Positions 33,815-45,063 of a stretch of DNA of 64,000 bases are shown here, in pieces. Positions within the stretch are counted from its first letter, which is position 1; every line of letters starts with the position of its first letter. The position numbers were made by a program, and so were the translations under genes. Source of the stretch: Phlebotomus papatasi (taxonomy: Eukaryota; Arthropoda; Insecta; Diptera; Psychodidae); the NCBI RefSeq assembly GCF_024763615.1, contig NC_077224.1, positions 22,909,078 to 22,973,077 on the forward strand, read 5' to 3'. Under the pieces are notes generated by a model. It saw only the letters and a program-made list of their open reading frames with translations, did no database searches and was not told the origin of the DNA.

Positions 33815-34264
33815 GGGTCGAATCAACACCTCTCCGACAGGGAACCTCTATTGAAACTTTTGTCAAAATATTGAAATTTATTTAATGTATCTAATAAAAT
33901 GTAAGTAGGGGAAAGCGCGCTACCTTCGGCCGATTTATGTTTCGCACAAATCATTTTTTTTTTTCAATGTGTTATAAATGAATTTGGCCCGTTATTATAT
34001 TATATTTTAATAGCTAGGCCAATGCCTCAAATTTTCAGAAAAGAACTATGAGTGAAATCCGTAGGGAACATAGAGAAAAAATTGAATTATGCGAAGCTTG
34101 AGTCATCCGAAGGTAGCGCGCTTTCCCCTAATATGGCGTTTTTCAATTAATTTACGTTTTTCGATAAGTATGAGTATTGCAATTTCGTATTCCAAATGGC
34201 ACAGAGTAGGGTGTCAATAGGTCCTGACACGAGTTCTTAAAGTGTCAATAGGTGTTCCTTTCAC
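33815..34264 (+). mobile_element. MITE, TAGGGTGAAAGGAACACC family, copy 3 (interrupted)
   Basis: Left TAGGGTCGAATCAACACCTC, right AGTGTCAATAGGTGTTCCTT then TCACTA, inverted. The body matches 28813-29045 (CTATTGA, GTCAAAAT, TATCTAATAAAATGTAA, CCAAATGG, CAGAGTAGGGTGTCAATA). It is split by the element at 33908-34128. Confidence 0.75.
33908..34128. mobile_element. Nested MITE, TAGGGGAAAGCGCGCTACC family
   Basis: A 221-bp element with perfect ~23-bp inverted ends (GGGGAAAGCGCGCTACCTTC then GG) flanked by TA at 33906-33907 and 34129-34130. Removing it restores AAATGTAAG-TA-ATATGG, equivalent to AAATGTAAATAATATG in the paralog at 28900-28920. Confidence 0.9.
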
Positions 34265-34364
34265 TATATTTTTTGAAAGTTTAAAAAAAAAAGAATAGTG
34301 ATTTCTAAGATTATGCTGCACAGTCAACAATCTTTTCAACGAAATTATAGCCAGCAGATAAATG

Positions 34365-35017
34365 CACTAAGAAAAAACCTAAAAAATTAAAACAACTCTA
34401 TGGCAGAGTTGAATTAACACTACGAATATCGATGTAGTTGTTACTCTTTTTCGTTGTAAATTTTAGTAAATAGAGTTGAAACAACTCTTCGTGCGAGTTG
34501 AATTAATTCGTCGGATATCGATGTAATTATTACACATTTTCAATGTAAAATTTCATCTCGACTGAAGTATATGCTTAAGTGTTTTCATTTTAAGAATATA
34601 CTTCAGTCAAGAAGATTTTCGTATGACAAAGTTCATAAGGAACATTAATTAGAGTGCTTCATGAAGACATGTGCTTGCATCATACGTGATATTTCGCTCA
34701 GAACATAGGGAACTTGATGCCAAGAAAATGTTAATAAAGAAAATGTTAAAATAAAAAAGACACATAAAATTGCAAAACATATATTCATTTTGGGATTTGA
34801 AAGAGTTATTTTAACTCTTAAAACAAGTTATTTTCAATCTTAAAAAGAGTTATTTACACTTTTTTGTCATGTAAATATCAGGAAAAAGAGTTAAAACAAC
34901 TCTTCCAAATATTACACCTGAATAAAAGTAAAATCAACTCTAAATCGAAAATCACAACGAAAAAGAGTTAATTCAACATCGATTTGCGTAAGTTTTACTC
35001 GATTATTTTTCTGAGTG
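34365..35017. mobile_element. 653-bp element with TACACTCAGAAAAA-type ends
   Basis: Left GCACTAAGAAAAAACC, right reversed TACACTCAGAAAAATAATC, imperfect inverted ends. The interior is rich in AAAACAACTC / GAGTTGAATTAA and GAGTTATTTT repeats in both orientations. A small palindrome at about 34557-34608 (CTCGACTGAAGTATATGCTT versus ATATACTTCAGTC) looks like a separate nested insertion. Confidence 0.5.
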
Positions 35018-35129
35018 TACGTGGTTCCAAATTTTTATATTAAACATATGCAGAATGCACTGCATAAAGTTATAAAGAAATAAAGTTCTTACCAGAATTT
35101 ACCAATAGATTTTTTTTCTTTCACTAGAG

Positions 35130-35402
35130 ATCTTAACAGAGCGAAAGATAATGACAAAATATACCCCATGCCTGACAAAATTTGCCCCAACAGTTTTGAA
35201 AATTTCCATAAAATCGTCTTTTAGAAAATGGTTCGGAAATAGCATTTCCTTTCGAGATAGGGAAAAGTGAATTTCAGAAAACGGTATAGCGGTAAATTTC
35301 CTATAAGAATATGCTCATTAGAAATTATTCAGATCTTCTGATTGTCAGAGTTTGTGGAAAAAATAAAATATCCATTTTGACACTTTTTGCCCCAGTCTCC
35401 CC
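35130..35402 (-). repeat. TAGGGGAGACTGGGGCAAAA repeat, copy 2
   Basis: The right edge CACTTTTTGCCCCAGTCTCC plus CC precedes TA at 35403-35404. Aligned inverted to 27762-28010 with shared blocks in order. The opposite end is degraded. Confidence 0.6.
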
Positions 35403-35404
35403 TA

Positions 35405-36826
35405 ATCTTAAGTTTTTTTTCTTATACTGTCAACCACAGCTCCCTTAAAATTCAAATCTATTTCATCTATTTCACACAAAATCACTTAAATTCTTCTGAA
35501 TGATAACCTTGGGCCACAGGCTAAAGTTGCAGCCATATAAAGTGACTGACAATGGATGAACGAGTCATATTTTTTTTAGATTTATCGCACAACAAATCTC
35601 TAATTTAATTCCCCCATGTAAATCACTTTACCATTAATTTGACACATATGGAATATTTGTGAAAATACAGTCTATAAATTAAAATTTTTATTCAATCAGA
35701 AAATATATGTTTGAAAATAAATCTAAAAACATCCAACACGGAGAGAAAATGGATAATTTATGCTTCAAGGTGTAATGATGGAACACTGAAGAAACTCTTA
35801 AAATGCAGATATAGTATAAAAATGAAATATTGATGTCATTAACATTTTTAAAGGATAATTTAATGTTAACAATTTACCAAAAAAATCATTTCAAAATGTA
35901 CGAATAGCAATTTTATTAAATTCTCAGAAATAAACCCTCCCAGAAGAGGAAAAAATGTGCAATAGAGCCACTTGAAATAGGGTTTTATATCTAAATTCTA
36001 AAGGCAAATAGAAAAGACGACCCATATTTATTTATTTATTGAGGCATTAATTAAGAAAACACAAAATTAATAACTGTGCGGCTGTCAAAACGACGTAAAT
36101 CTCCCGAAGTGCTATCAATCATATTTTCCTGTGTTATTTTTTCACTCTCACACTCCCCAAAAAATTCTCTTTATAGAGAAGCGAGGTATAACATTTACGT
36201 TTTGTATTAATTCTCGCTCCATGCGATTTCCATTCGTTATAATGTCGCTTGATTGAATGATTAATGACACTGACACAGTTGTCGGTTTTGGGTTTTGGCT
36301 TGTTCTGCCTTTTTACCCCGGCTGGATTCAACATTGTTGTTGGGACCCTCTTTTTCTCTTCCAGCTCAACAAAAGACATCGAGGGGGTGGTACAAAAAAA
36401 GAGGCCTAACACATGATTGAGTGACAGGGAAAGAGTTTCCAAAAGCATGTCCACATGACATAATCGGAAGTTCTCTGACCAAACAAATTCCCACAGAGCT
36501 ACTGTCTAACCCGGGGACTTCTTCTTTTTCTGCCCGACAAAATTTGTCCTCCAGCTTGTTCGTCTCCCAAGTCACTCGACTGTATTTCCTATGTAATTAG
36601 TGGGACTGTCGTTTAAGTGGCTCATTAGTGTCCTCACCAGCCGACAAAGTTGCTCATGTCCTCTTTATTTGTAGCCCCCCTGTCTGCCTTCAATATTGAA
36701 GATGTGCCAAATTTGTGGCTTATTGAATTAAATTCTGAAATACTCAAATAAACTAAAGTGATTTTTTATAATACAAAATTATTTTACAAAATAAACAAAT
36801 TTCGTCTGGTTAAATTTTGTAAGACA
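35405..36826. other. Repeat-free intronic island 2
   Basis: No shared repeat. A less AT-rich stretch at about 36150-36700 produces two minus-strand frames (36134-36575) without domains. It may be conserved regulatory sequence; nothing definite is seen. Confidence 0.4.
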
Positions 36827-36828
36827 TA

Positions 36829-37059
36829 GGGTAAAGTGGTACAAGTTGGACAATGGTACAATTTAGACAGGGCTTTTTGTCTTGATAAATTTAGTACTTC
36901 ATTTTTGTTTGTATATTTTTATTGCTTTAGTTTTATAATTTGGTTCCTTATGATTAAAAACAAATTTTGTATTGTATTTATCAAAAAAAATCCCTGTCCA
37001 ACTTGTACCGGCGAATTGTCCAACTTGTAACACTATGTCCAACTTATATCACTTTACCC
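36829..37059 (+). mobile_element. MITE, TAGGGTAAAGTGGTACAAG family, copy 2
   Basis: A 231-bp element flanked by TA (36827-36828, 37060-37061). Ends GGGTAAAGTGGTACAAGTTG plus GACA and, reversed, GGGTAAAGTGATATAAGTTG. Inverse sibling of 17337-17544, with an extra ACAAGTTGGACA unit at the right. The plus-strand frame across it is incidental. Confidence 0.8.
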
Positions 37060-37210
37060 TACATAACTTGTACTCATAGAAAAGTCATCATTATTTGTAT
37101 GCAAGTCTATGCTTGGAATGTTTTTGAAGAATTCAACAGAATTACCAACCTAAAAAATAATCTCCCAGCTGTGTTTGTAAATAGATATTTTAGTTTTAGT
37201 TTAGTTCAGT

Positions 37211-37569
37211 AATGGCCAGAGCGCAACAATTCTTGTTTGTAAACATATTTTCAAAATTCCCTATGAGAGAGAGCGAGATGACTAGATATACATTTTGCCC
37301 ATCGCACAATAACATTTGTTTTGTAAAAATATTTTTGACATTTTAGTAAAAGTGAGTGAGATCTCAATCTAGTCATTTCACTCAATCTCATGCAATTTTG
37401 AAAACATGTTTACTAACAAAAATTATTGTGCGCTGGGCATAAGTTTTGTTTTGTAAACATATTTTCAAAATTTCCCATGAGAGTGAACGAGATGACTAGA
37501 TCTAGATCTCACTCCCTCTCACAGGAAGATCCAAAATCATGTTTACAAACAAAAGTTATTGGGCGCTGG
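37211..37569. mobile_element. Cluster of palindromic GCCCAGCGCACAATAAC elements
   Basis: Palindromic units with GCGCACAATAAC / GTTATTGTGCGC ends, TTTGTTTGTAAACATATTTT, and GAGCGAGATGACTAGAT occur here in overlapping, partly nested succession (boundaries near 37300 and 37438). Single copies are at 41996-42139 and 58673-58817. Confidence 0.7.
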
Positions 37570-37580
37570 TCAAAATGTTA

Positions 37581-37921
37581 CAGTAGACTCTCGCTAATTC
37601 GGTTCTTTTAAGATCGGGCTACTTTTTAATTCGTGCAGCAGTTAAATTTGAAAAAAGTGTGTTGACATTTTTCAAGTTTGCTTATTATTTTCAAATAAAG
37701 CAAATATTCTCAAATTTGCCATGTATTGTCTTAGTTCTGATATGTTTTTGCATTATTGAGCGGTTTTCATAAAATTTACCATAAATATATGAGTATGTAA
37801 ACTCAATAAGTGTTGCATATGAATAAAAAATCGTTGCATTTCAAAAAATTTGTCGATCGAATTTCTCTCTAATTCGGGTGACATTTTGATTCCAAATGCC
37901 TGAAATTGAGAGAGTCTACTG
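37581..37921. mobile_element. pogo-like MITE, CAGTAGACTCTCGC family, copy 2
   Basis: A 341-bp copy between TA dinucleotides with CAGTAGACTCTCGCTAATTC at the left and GAGAGAGTCTACTG at the right; inner TTTTAATTCG and TCTAATTCGGG mirror each other. Longer than the 195-bp copy at 25395. Noncoding. Confidence 0.8.
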
Positions 37922-38279
37922 TATATAAACAAATAAACTAAAGCTTGGATGATATCATTTATAATTGGGCTGCTCAGAGCAAAAAAAAGGCTATTTCAAA
38001 AACGATAGATTTTTTTGCTATTATTAACAGAATTTATCGTTTATAATAAATAAAACATTTAATATGTTTAAGTTCTAAATTCTTGATTTTATTTTAAAAT
38101 ACCTTGACCGTCCAAATTTAGGATTATTTTTCACTTAGCACTACACATAGAACGCACTTACAAATATTACAAATTATTTTGCAGCAAAATCATCAGCATT
38201 ATAATTAGACTAAACAGCAAGTATCGTTCTACAACTAAATTTCGGCGGAAAAGCCCTTTTTTTACATTAAAAAACAACA

Positions 38280-38315
38280 TTGTTAGAGGCAAAAAGTACT
38301 TTTCGCCTCTAACAA
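38280..38315. repeat. 36-bp near-perfect palindrome
   Basis: TTGTTAGAGGCAAAAAGT is followed at once by ACTTTTCGCCTCTAACAA; 17 of 18 positions pair with no loop. It may be the fused ends of a deleted fold-back element. Confidence 0.8.
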
Positions 38316-38329
38316 GAGAAGATTTTCGA

Positions 38330-38545
38330 CCCTTATACGGGCTTCAGACCTAAGGCTTAGCCAAATGCCGTAACTACTCTAGTTTATTATCAATCATGAT
38401 TTTTTGGGAAAATTTAACTTAGGATTGGATTATGAAAGATAAATGACCTATTAGGCTTTTAAAAAGCAATTAAATTACATATTAGAATTTTATTTGAGAC
38501 CTACGGGAACTGGGCTAAACCTCTAATCTGAAGACCGCTTTAGTG
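38330..38545. repeat. Fragments shared with 4440-4530 and 20780-20820
   Basis: CTTATACGGGCTTCAGACCT plus AAGGCTTAGCC matches the 20786 segment inverted; GGGAACTGGGCTAAACCTCT plus CTGAAGACCGCTT matches about 4480-4512. Likely remnants of one family; class unknown. Confidence 0.55.
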
Positions 38546-38619
38546 TACCTTAAGAGGCATGTATGGCGGATCTATTGACAAATTTGACAATTATCTGATA
38601 GTACTTTTAGTCATTTTTA

Positions 38620-39061
38620 GGTGTGATTCTTACATAATCACATCTATTGTAATCTGCAATTTGGTCTACTTGCTTTGGCCAATCTCAAATTTACAGGGTT
38701 GATGTTTGGAGCATCCCTCATGACGAAAATGACAGGTCCTTTTTCGCAAATTTTCGCGTTCCGAGATATACGGAAACATGTGTAAAAACGCGTTTTTTTT
38801 CTTAGATTAACTCGAAATCCTTCTATGCTTTTTCGAAAATTTTTAAATACTTTTTATAAAGCTATTTAAGTAGATGAAATAATAAAAATTAAATTTTCTA
38901 TAACGGTACCCTAGATCGCGAGATATTTCAATTAAAAGCAAAATTGAATTTTTAAAAATTTTACTGTGTTTATAAAATTTCCCGAAATATGTTTACTCGC
39001 TTTCGATCATTTTGAATTTGAAAACAAACCGAATTTGCAATGTAAGAATCATACCCTTTAT
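38620..39061. repeat. Possible element with TATGATTCTTACAT ends
   Basis: GTGTGATTCTTACAT (about 38622) and ATGTAAGAATCATACCC (about 39042) face each other. Between them is TTTTTCGCAAATTTTCGCG-like sequence with no coding potential. Evidence is limited to the ends. Confidence 0.4.
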
Positions 39062-39473
39062 AAGCTGATCTAGGCTATCATTGGCTTTTTAGTTACTAAG
39101 ATCCATTGTCTTCAAGGCTTTAATTTTTTCTCTATTTTTGTTCATTAAACATTTTCCTCACGATCTTTAAACCAAAATTAATGTAAAAGTTTAGAAAATG
39201 GAATTTTATTTAATAATTGTTAAAAATAAAATTATTCAAAGATATTATCCTTAAATTGGTCGAAAATAAATACCCTAGCAGTAAATTTATTGAGTGGAAT
39301 TATACTTATTTCCAAACAAAAAAAAATAAAATTCTAATAATAGAACAAAAAATAAAAATGTCGATTTTTATGTTGGCATGAAAGGACGTTATGATCTATG
39401 TATGAATTTTTTCGAATTACACTTATTTCCACGACTGACTGTAGCAGATAGGATTGTTAAGTGTCTCATCTTA

Positions 39474-39811
39474 TGGTCTCTACACACTATGAGCAATTTC
39501 TTAAAAAAAATGCCTTTCTAAAGAAAATTTCCTCTAATAGGTAATGGAACTGGTGTGATGAGTTGATGAGTTGATGAGTTGAAAACACCTTTTTAATCTT
39601 GCCCAGAGCTTTCGGTCCGGATGAAAGTCCATATCCGGACCGAAAGCTCTGGGCAAGATTAAAAAGGTGTTTTAGTCTTGAAGAGAAGAAAACTCTCACT
39701 GGTCATCACCGTAATTTTTATAATCAAACTTTTCCCTATTGTTGTAGGCAGAAATGTCAGATTTTTTTTAAAAGGCTATTTTTGACGAAAATTGCTTCTA
39801 GTGAGAAACCA
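39474..39811. mobile_element. Fold-back element, GTCTACACATT family, copy 2 (interrupted)
   Basis: Left TATGGTCTCTACACACTATG with AGCAATTTC; right GAAAATTGCTTCTAGTGAG with AAACCATA; TA on both sides. The same arm sequences occur in 42252-42779. The middle is occupied by the hairpin element at 39538-39720. Confidence 0.6.
39538..39720. mobile_element. Hairpin element with perfect 41-bp arms
   Basis: Positions 39582-39622 are the exact reverse complement of 39633-39673 (core TTGCCCAGAGCTTTCGGTCC), separated by a 10-base loop GAAAGTCCAT. A direct run of GATGAGTT repeats precedes the left arm (39557-39581). The left edge AGGTAATGGAACTGGTGTGA recurs at 63880. The right side ends in CTGGTCATCACC. 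Perfect arms imply recent origin or gene conversion. Confidence 0.85.
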
Positions 39812-39819
39812 TAATACAT

Positions 39820-41990
39820 TTCTTTTTTTTTTCACTGAAACATTTCGATTTGAGTGCATTCAATGAATTTTTCAAAACGAAATCCGTTTTTACTTTCATA
39901 ATTATTGAACATTAAAGTTTTGATTTCAATTTTCTTTAACAAAATTTTAAACAAACATTTTTTTAAGTTTCCTGTATGCTAAAACAGGCCCTCCTAAATT
40001 CTTCCGGTGTATAATGAGCTAAATAATTAATTTCGAATTTCGAAGTGCTCAAGTGTCAAATGTGTTGGTCTTCACTTTGTTATGTGGAAAAACACAAAGC
40101 AACGATGCTTACTACTCATGTCCCAATCTTTAATCACTCCATAATTACTGAGTAACTTTTTTACGAGCATTTTAGAGTAATTTTTCATAAATTTTCCCCA
40201 CCTTGTTCGAGAATTTAGTATGAAAATTCGAAATTGAATTTGAATTCTTCGAACATCAATGACTTTTTGTTCAAATAGAGTATCATTTACATTTTATCCA
40301 AGACACTATTTGAAAATCAAAATCTACTTGTGTTTGCACCCAATAAATAGTATTCATGTTAACCAAAATAATGTCAAGTAATCTAAACAGATCCTTTAGT
40401 TGTCGCCCCAACGTAACCCCATAGTAAATCACCTGGAAATTTATCTTACATTGTTCAACTAGGAAAATTCCACTATTTTTCCAATTCACTGACTCCACCT
40501 CATAAGATGGTGATTTGTGTTTAAATAGTGTTTTAGTGGTTTGCTAGAGTAATTAAATATGCAAATGAGGACAACCGTTGGAGACGACAATATGGTGGCT
40601 TTTTAGCATATTTTGACGGAAACAACTGGTGAAATCACTGAGCTTCTGTGGGAGACTCCATAAACATTGGACTAAAGAAAAGTTTCTTGAATTAAAAAAA
40701 GGAAAAGATTTGAAATAAATTTTCCATCAATTTCCTCTACTAATAAAACGTTCTATACTAATAAAGTTTGGAAAGCCCGTTTGAAGGCAATGTATGGGGA
40801 GAAAAATTAAGAAGTTTCTGAGACCATAAAATAGCACTTAAAACTCAGCAATATTGAATTACGACTTAATTTTTAATGTGTTGGCTGTAAATTAAGAAAA
40901 TGAGACAACAAAACATCCTACAACCAACACCGATCAATTATCGTTTCTTTTTTGTCAAAGAATATCATGCTTTTCTCAAAAAAAAAATATCATTCTTTTT
41001 ATTTTATGATCGAGCCTCATAATTTGACAGACGTGCCTTTATGACTAATTTACGATGATCTGTTTTTTATGAATCATTTTTCTTTTAGCGATGGATGGGT
41101 AATGTTCTGTTAACCAAAAATAATGAATGATGGCTTCGAGAGAAGGAAGAAGTCCTTTTACTGACTCATAACATTCTTTATGAATTACTATGAGGTGCTT
41201 TTTATTAGCAGAACTACAGCCAATGTTATTGGTCGTTGCCTTTGATATAATAAAAATGGATTTACGGGTCCATCAAAGAAGTGTTATGGCGGGAAAGTAG
41301 GTCAATTTATCATACATCGTTGTAGGAGAAACACGCAAGACATTGTTGGGCATTTTTGTGGGCAGACTTAGGACGAGGAAGGAAAAAAATGACAACAAGG
41401 ATAATCATCCGAGCAACTTTCATCACTCAAAATGATAACAATCAACCCCATTTCCACAGGAAAAAAAGACATGTACTTAAAATGTGAGGTGTAACATGTT
41501 ACCTTTATTTCAATTCCCTATCTCAACTTGCACGTCCCCTTAGCAATTCACCCTTGAAGACTCATGCAAGCTTACAAGAAGGAAAAGGTCTAGGGGAATT
41601 GTTCAAGATTTACGATTATTATTTGCATTTTTATGATAAATGAATCCATAAAATTTTATTGTTGATATAACTTGGCATTATTAAAAATATGAAAGGATGC
41701 GCCTTCCACATTGTGAACATCTCTCAGCTGCGCACGAAGAATATTTACGACCACTGAATGTATTTTAATATTTTCTGTGAGGGTTATACAGCAGTTTTCC
41801 TAAATGTTCCATTTCATTCAGGACACATGAGGGCTGAGATTTACTAGTTTTAACAAAATAGAAAATATATACCGATGTGGCTGTTTCATCCTTGACTTCT
41901 GATTGTACAAGATTGGGAATAAGCCATAAATTTCACCACAAATTGAGGGACAAGTTTTTAAAGAAAGTTATTATTATATGGCACGTATTT
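39820..41990. other. Repeat-free intronic island 3
   Basis: About 2.2 kb without any repeat family seen elsewhere. It contains an octamer/homeodomain motif pair (listed). Good candidate for conserved enhancers; no coding signal. Confidence 0.45.
40551..40566 (+). promoter_or_regulatory. Homeodomain + POU octamer motif pair
   Basis: TAATTAAATATGCAAAT joins a homeodomain core TAATTA to a perfect POU octamer ATGCAAAT (40559-40566) within a repeat-free island. Single-site prediction. Confidence 0.25.
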
Positions 41991-41995
41991 CTAAG

Positions 41996-42139
41996 GCCCA
42001 GCGCACAATAACTTTTGTTTGCAAATATGTTTTGAAAATTTCCTATGAGAGTGAGCGAGATGACTAGATCTATATTTCACTCACTCACATTGAAATGTCA
42101 AGAATATGTTTACAAAACAAATAATATTGTGCGTTGGGC
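41996..42139. mobile_element. Palindromic GCCCAGCGCACAATAAC element, single copy
   Basis: Left GCCCAGCGCACAATAACTTT, right AATATTGTGCGTTGGGC, with GTTTGCAAATATGTTTTGAA / ATGTTTACAAAACAAAT inside. The centre carries GATGACTAGATCT. Followed by ATAAGAAAGT, as at 58818. Confidence 0.8.
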
Positions 42140-42251
42140 ATAAGAAAGTTTTTTTTTTTTAAATATTTTAATTCGGCCCAATGTTCATAAAGATATTGAT
42201 TAGGAACATGGTCCGAATCAAATTGACTAATTTTTGTGCATTGCTATATTA

Positions 42252-42779
42252 TGGCGTCTACACACTATAAGAAATTTTCGTCAAAAATTGCCCCTTAAAA
42301 AATTTTGTTTCTGCCTACAGTGATTAGGTAAAATAGTGTGTAGATGGCTTTAAACACAAAATCGATCAAGCCAGTATAAAGGCCTCTACACATTAGGGGC
42401 AATTTTCGTCAAAAACTGAATTTTTGACAGAATTTTGACGTTTCTACACTGAGAGAAATCCGAAAAAGTTAAAATAACATTCCGAAAATGTTTATTTTAC
42501 CCTGCAGTATTGATCCGAAATCGGTATAAAATAAATATTATGCTTTTTAGGTGTATTAGGGGTTAAAGTTACCCATCTTCATGTTAACTTTACCCTTAAA
42601 AAGGTGTAAATTAATATTAAATAATTTTGATATACTTTTACACCTAAAAAGTGTTAAAGTTACGAGGAAAAAAAGTTAATCGCACCCCCTTTTCTTTCTC
42701 AGTGTACCTACAACACTGCAGGCAATTTCCTTCAAAAAAGCTATTTTTGATGAAAATTGCTCCAAATGTGTAGACGCCT
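42252..42779. mobile_element. Fold-back element, GTCTACACATT family, copy 3 (interrupted)
   Basis: Left GGCGTCTACACACTATAAG, right AATGTGTAGACGCC, TA on both sides. A second inverted pair lies inside (GTGTGTAGATGGC at about 42337; GGCCTCTACACATTAG at about 42387), so this may be two elements. A CACTGAG MITE is inserted at 42447-42704. Confidence 0.65.
42447..42704 (+). mobile_element. MITE family CACTGAG, copy 3
   Basis: A 258-bp copy, TA at 42445-42446 and 42705-42706, ends CACTGAGAGAAATCC and CTTTCTCAGTG. Nested in the fold-back element, so younger than it. Confidence 0.85.
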
Positions 42780-42784
42780 TAAGA

Positions 42785-43378
42785 GGTAAAGCAGATCTCT
42801 TGAGCTCCTGCGTATCATTTTGCATTCCAAGAACACCAAGTGGTGGCTTTAGAGAGACGTATAAAATACTTAAAATTGTCAGCAGGAGTGAAAAAGTGGT
42901 GAAGAAAAAGAAATTAAACAAGACCACAGTAATTCCCTCTTCCAGGTCAGAATTAATTTTTAACAAAGCAAATTATTTTTAATTTGATACAATGCACAAG
43001 CACCAGAAGCATTGTATAAAGTTGAGGTGGTAGAAAACTCAGCAAAAAAAAGGAGCAGAAAAAGAATCCCTCATTGAGATTCAGAACATGAACCCACCAC
43101 TGGCTGCCTCATTATATATTAAACTGGAAGCCGCGAAAATGAAAAGTGCACACAGCATTGTGTGTTGCATTTTTTTTGCTGTGCCTTTCCTGAACTCTAG
43201 TCCGTGTTTCTCGCATCATCCTACCCTACCCCATATCCTCATTGATCTCACCTCACCTCAGCCCGTGCTGATGCATGAGACCACGGTTTAAATATGCCAG
43301 TGGATGACGAGTCAGTCTGGTTGCGAAACACTCAAATCAATCATTTAATTGATGGTAGATGGATCACCCCAAAAAACT
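42785..43378. other. Repeat-free intronic stretch
   Basis: No shared repeat. The plus-strand frame 43088-43291 has a hydrophobic run but no in-frame splice context or domain; not called as a gene. Confidence 0.4.
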
Positions 43379-43381
43379 ATA

Positions 43382-43556
43382 GGGGGAAGTGGGGCACCTT
43401 TGAAATTGGGCTTTTCTCCTATTTTTAAGTGGAACTGAGACATATCATAATTTAGCTTTTCAATCTGTGTGTGCAGCTAAATTATATCACGATAAGGCTC
43501 AATTTTATTTAAAAATAGGTGAAAAATCCCAATTTCAAAGGTGACCCACTTCCCCC
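43382..43556. mobile_element. MITE, TAGGGGGAAGTGGGGCACC family
   Basis: A 175-bp element between TA dinucleotides (43380-43381, 43557-43558). Left GGGGGAAGTGGGGCACCTTT plus GAAATTGGG; right CCCAATTTCAAAGGTGACCC plus ACTTCCCCC. Inner AGCTAAATTATATCA / TCATAATTTAGCT pair too. Intact relative of the SINE-split copy at 24886. Confidence 0.85.
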
Positions 43557-43807
43557 TACATACAGAGTTCTCAGAAGATCTAATTTTACTTACAGCCAAA
43601 TAAAAGGGGTGAAATAAATATCCTGTTCGTGGTTCAACAGGCCATAGATCTATATTTAATTTTCAGATCATTTATGTTACCTATAGCCTCTACTAAACTA
43701 AGAAAATCTAGAAAAGATCAACATCCATCGCAAATTAAATTGAGTTCAATTAACTGCACTTAGTCTACCATTAACTTCTCTATCGATTGCCCTAAAAACA
43801 GGCTTCG

Positions 43808-44632
43808 CGAAATGCTCGAACTCGTAACTTAGATGCTATACCTCAAAAGTTCTTTCGCATCATTTACTGTTCAGCGGTCCCTAACCGATTTAAACCGATT
43901 TAAAATCATTCAAAAACTCCTTAAAATAGTTTTAAGAATAATATAATCGATTTTCGGACAAAATTACTTATCAGTTCATAACCGGTTTAGTGTCGGTTCA
44001 TAACCGATTTGAACCGATTTATAAATCACTCAAAACATTGCCCAAAATACACCTCAAGAGTAATATAATTGAATTTCGAATAAAAATTAGTTTTCGGTTA
44101 TGAACCGAGTCATTATCGATTCAGAACCGATTGAAATCGGTTCAGTTTTATCGGAAATTCCAAGACCTTTCCAACGAGTTTAAACATGATACTATTCGAA
44201 TGAGAAATACGCTCTTTAGAGTAGTTTTAACTTTTGACCTTGAAAAACCTTTAATAGGAATGATTCAACTGTATTTTTGTCTAAGGTTGAAATGTCCGCC
44301 ATGGTAATCTCTAAAACATATTCAAAGATTAAAAAAATGAAGGGTAAGCGGTGGGGGAAATGAAGAGCAGGTTAACGATCCTTAAGTTGACTTTTAGGGG
44401 GGATCCCCCGTAAGTCCCGAGTCGCTATCTCTAACCGTTTGGCCGCTAGAGCTGGCGACAGCCGGACGGATAGACGGACAAACAGCGTGACGCCAAAAAA
44501 CTCGAAACTTCAGATTTCCAAAATTCTCCCAAAATACGACCCCTTGGGGAATAAGGAGTCGAAATATATATATAACTCAAAATCGAGGAATTATATATGT
44601 ATACTGCTCTCTCCGTGGAGTTCGAGCAGTAA
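43808..44632 (+). repeat. Repeat family C, copy with AACCGATT run
   Basis: Begins CGCGAAATGCTCGAACTCGT and ends GGAGTTCGAGCAGTAA, its partial inverse. Repeated AACCGATT/AACCGGTT motifs fill 43877-44150. A CTATCTCTAACCGTTTGGCC block is followed by GACGGATAGACGGAC-type tetramer repeats. Paralog at 45064-45665 and more distant at 14412-15482. Confidence 0.7.
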
Positions 44633-45063
44633 AAAAAACGGTAGAAATTTGAATAATTAATCTAGTACGCAAAAAACTAATTCAATCTAGAAATAAAATG
44701 ACAGACAGGTTATGTCCTTGGCCTGTCCTTATTTATGAGCTCATTGGAATTTTGGTCATAAAATGATTAGAAAAACCAAAAACAATGTGAGGTGTTATCA
44801 TAAGACATCAAATATGTTTAATTTTGGGGGTTTTTTTAAATCACTTTGTAACATTGTGGTGTTTTTTGCGAGGGGGCCATAAGTATAGACAAGGGCCACA
44901 AGTAATACCGCCACCCTATAACAGGAAAGTTCTGTTCCAGATCTCATATTCTGCATAAAACAACAATGCCGATCTTAACATCGCTAAACACAGTTTTTTT
45001 TTTTTTTTTTTTTGAAAACACTAAGACTATGAAAGCTCTTGAAATAAAGGGGTGGCTAAGCGT

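Noticed and set aside
36134..36575. Minus-strand gene in the intron
   Set aside because: Two overlapping frames of similar length and no domain; treated as part of a repeat-free island.
43088..43291. Small secreted peptide gene in the intron
   Set aside because: The hydrophobic run is internal, no promoter, polyadenylation or splice evidence, and composition matches the intron.
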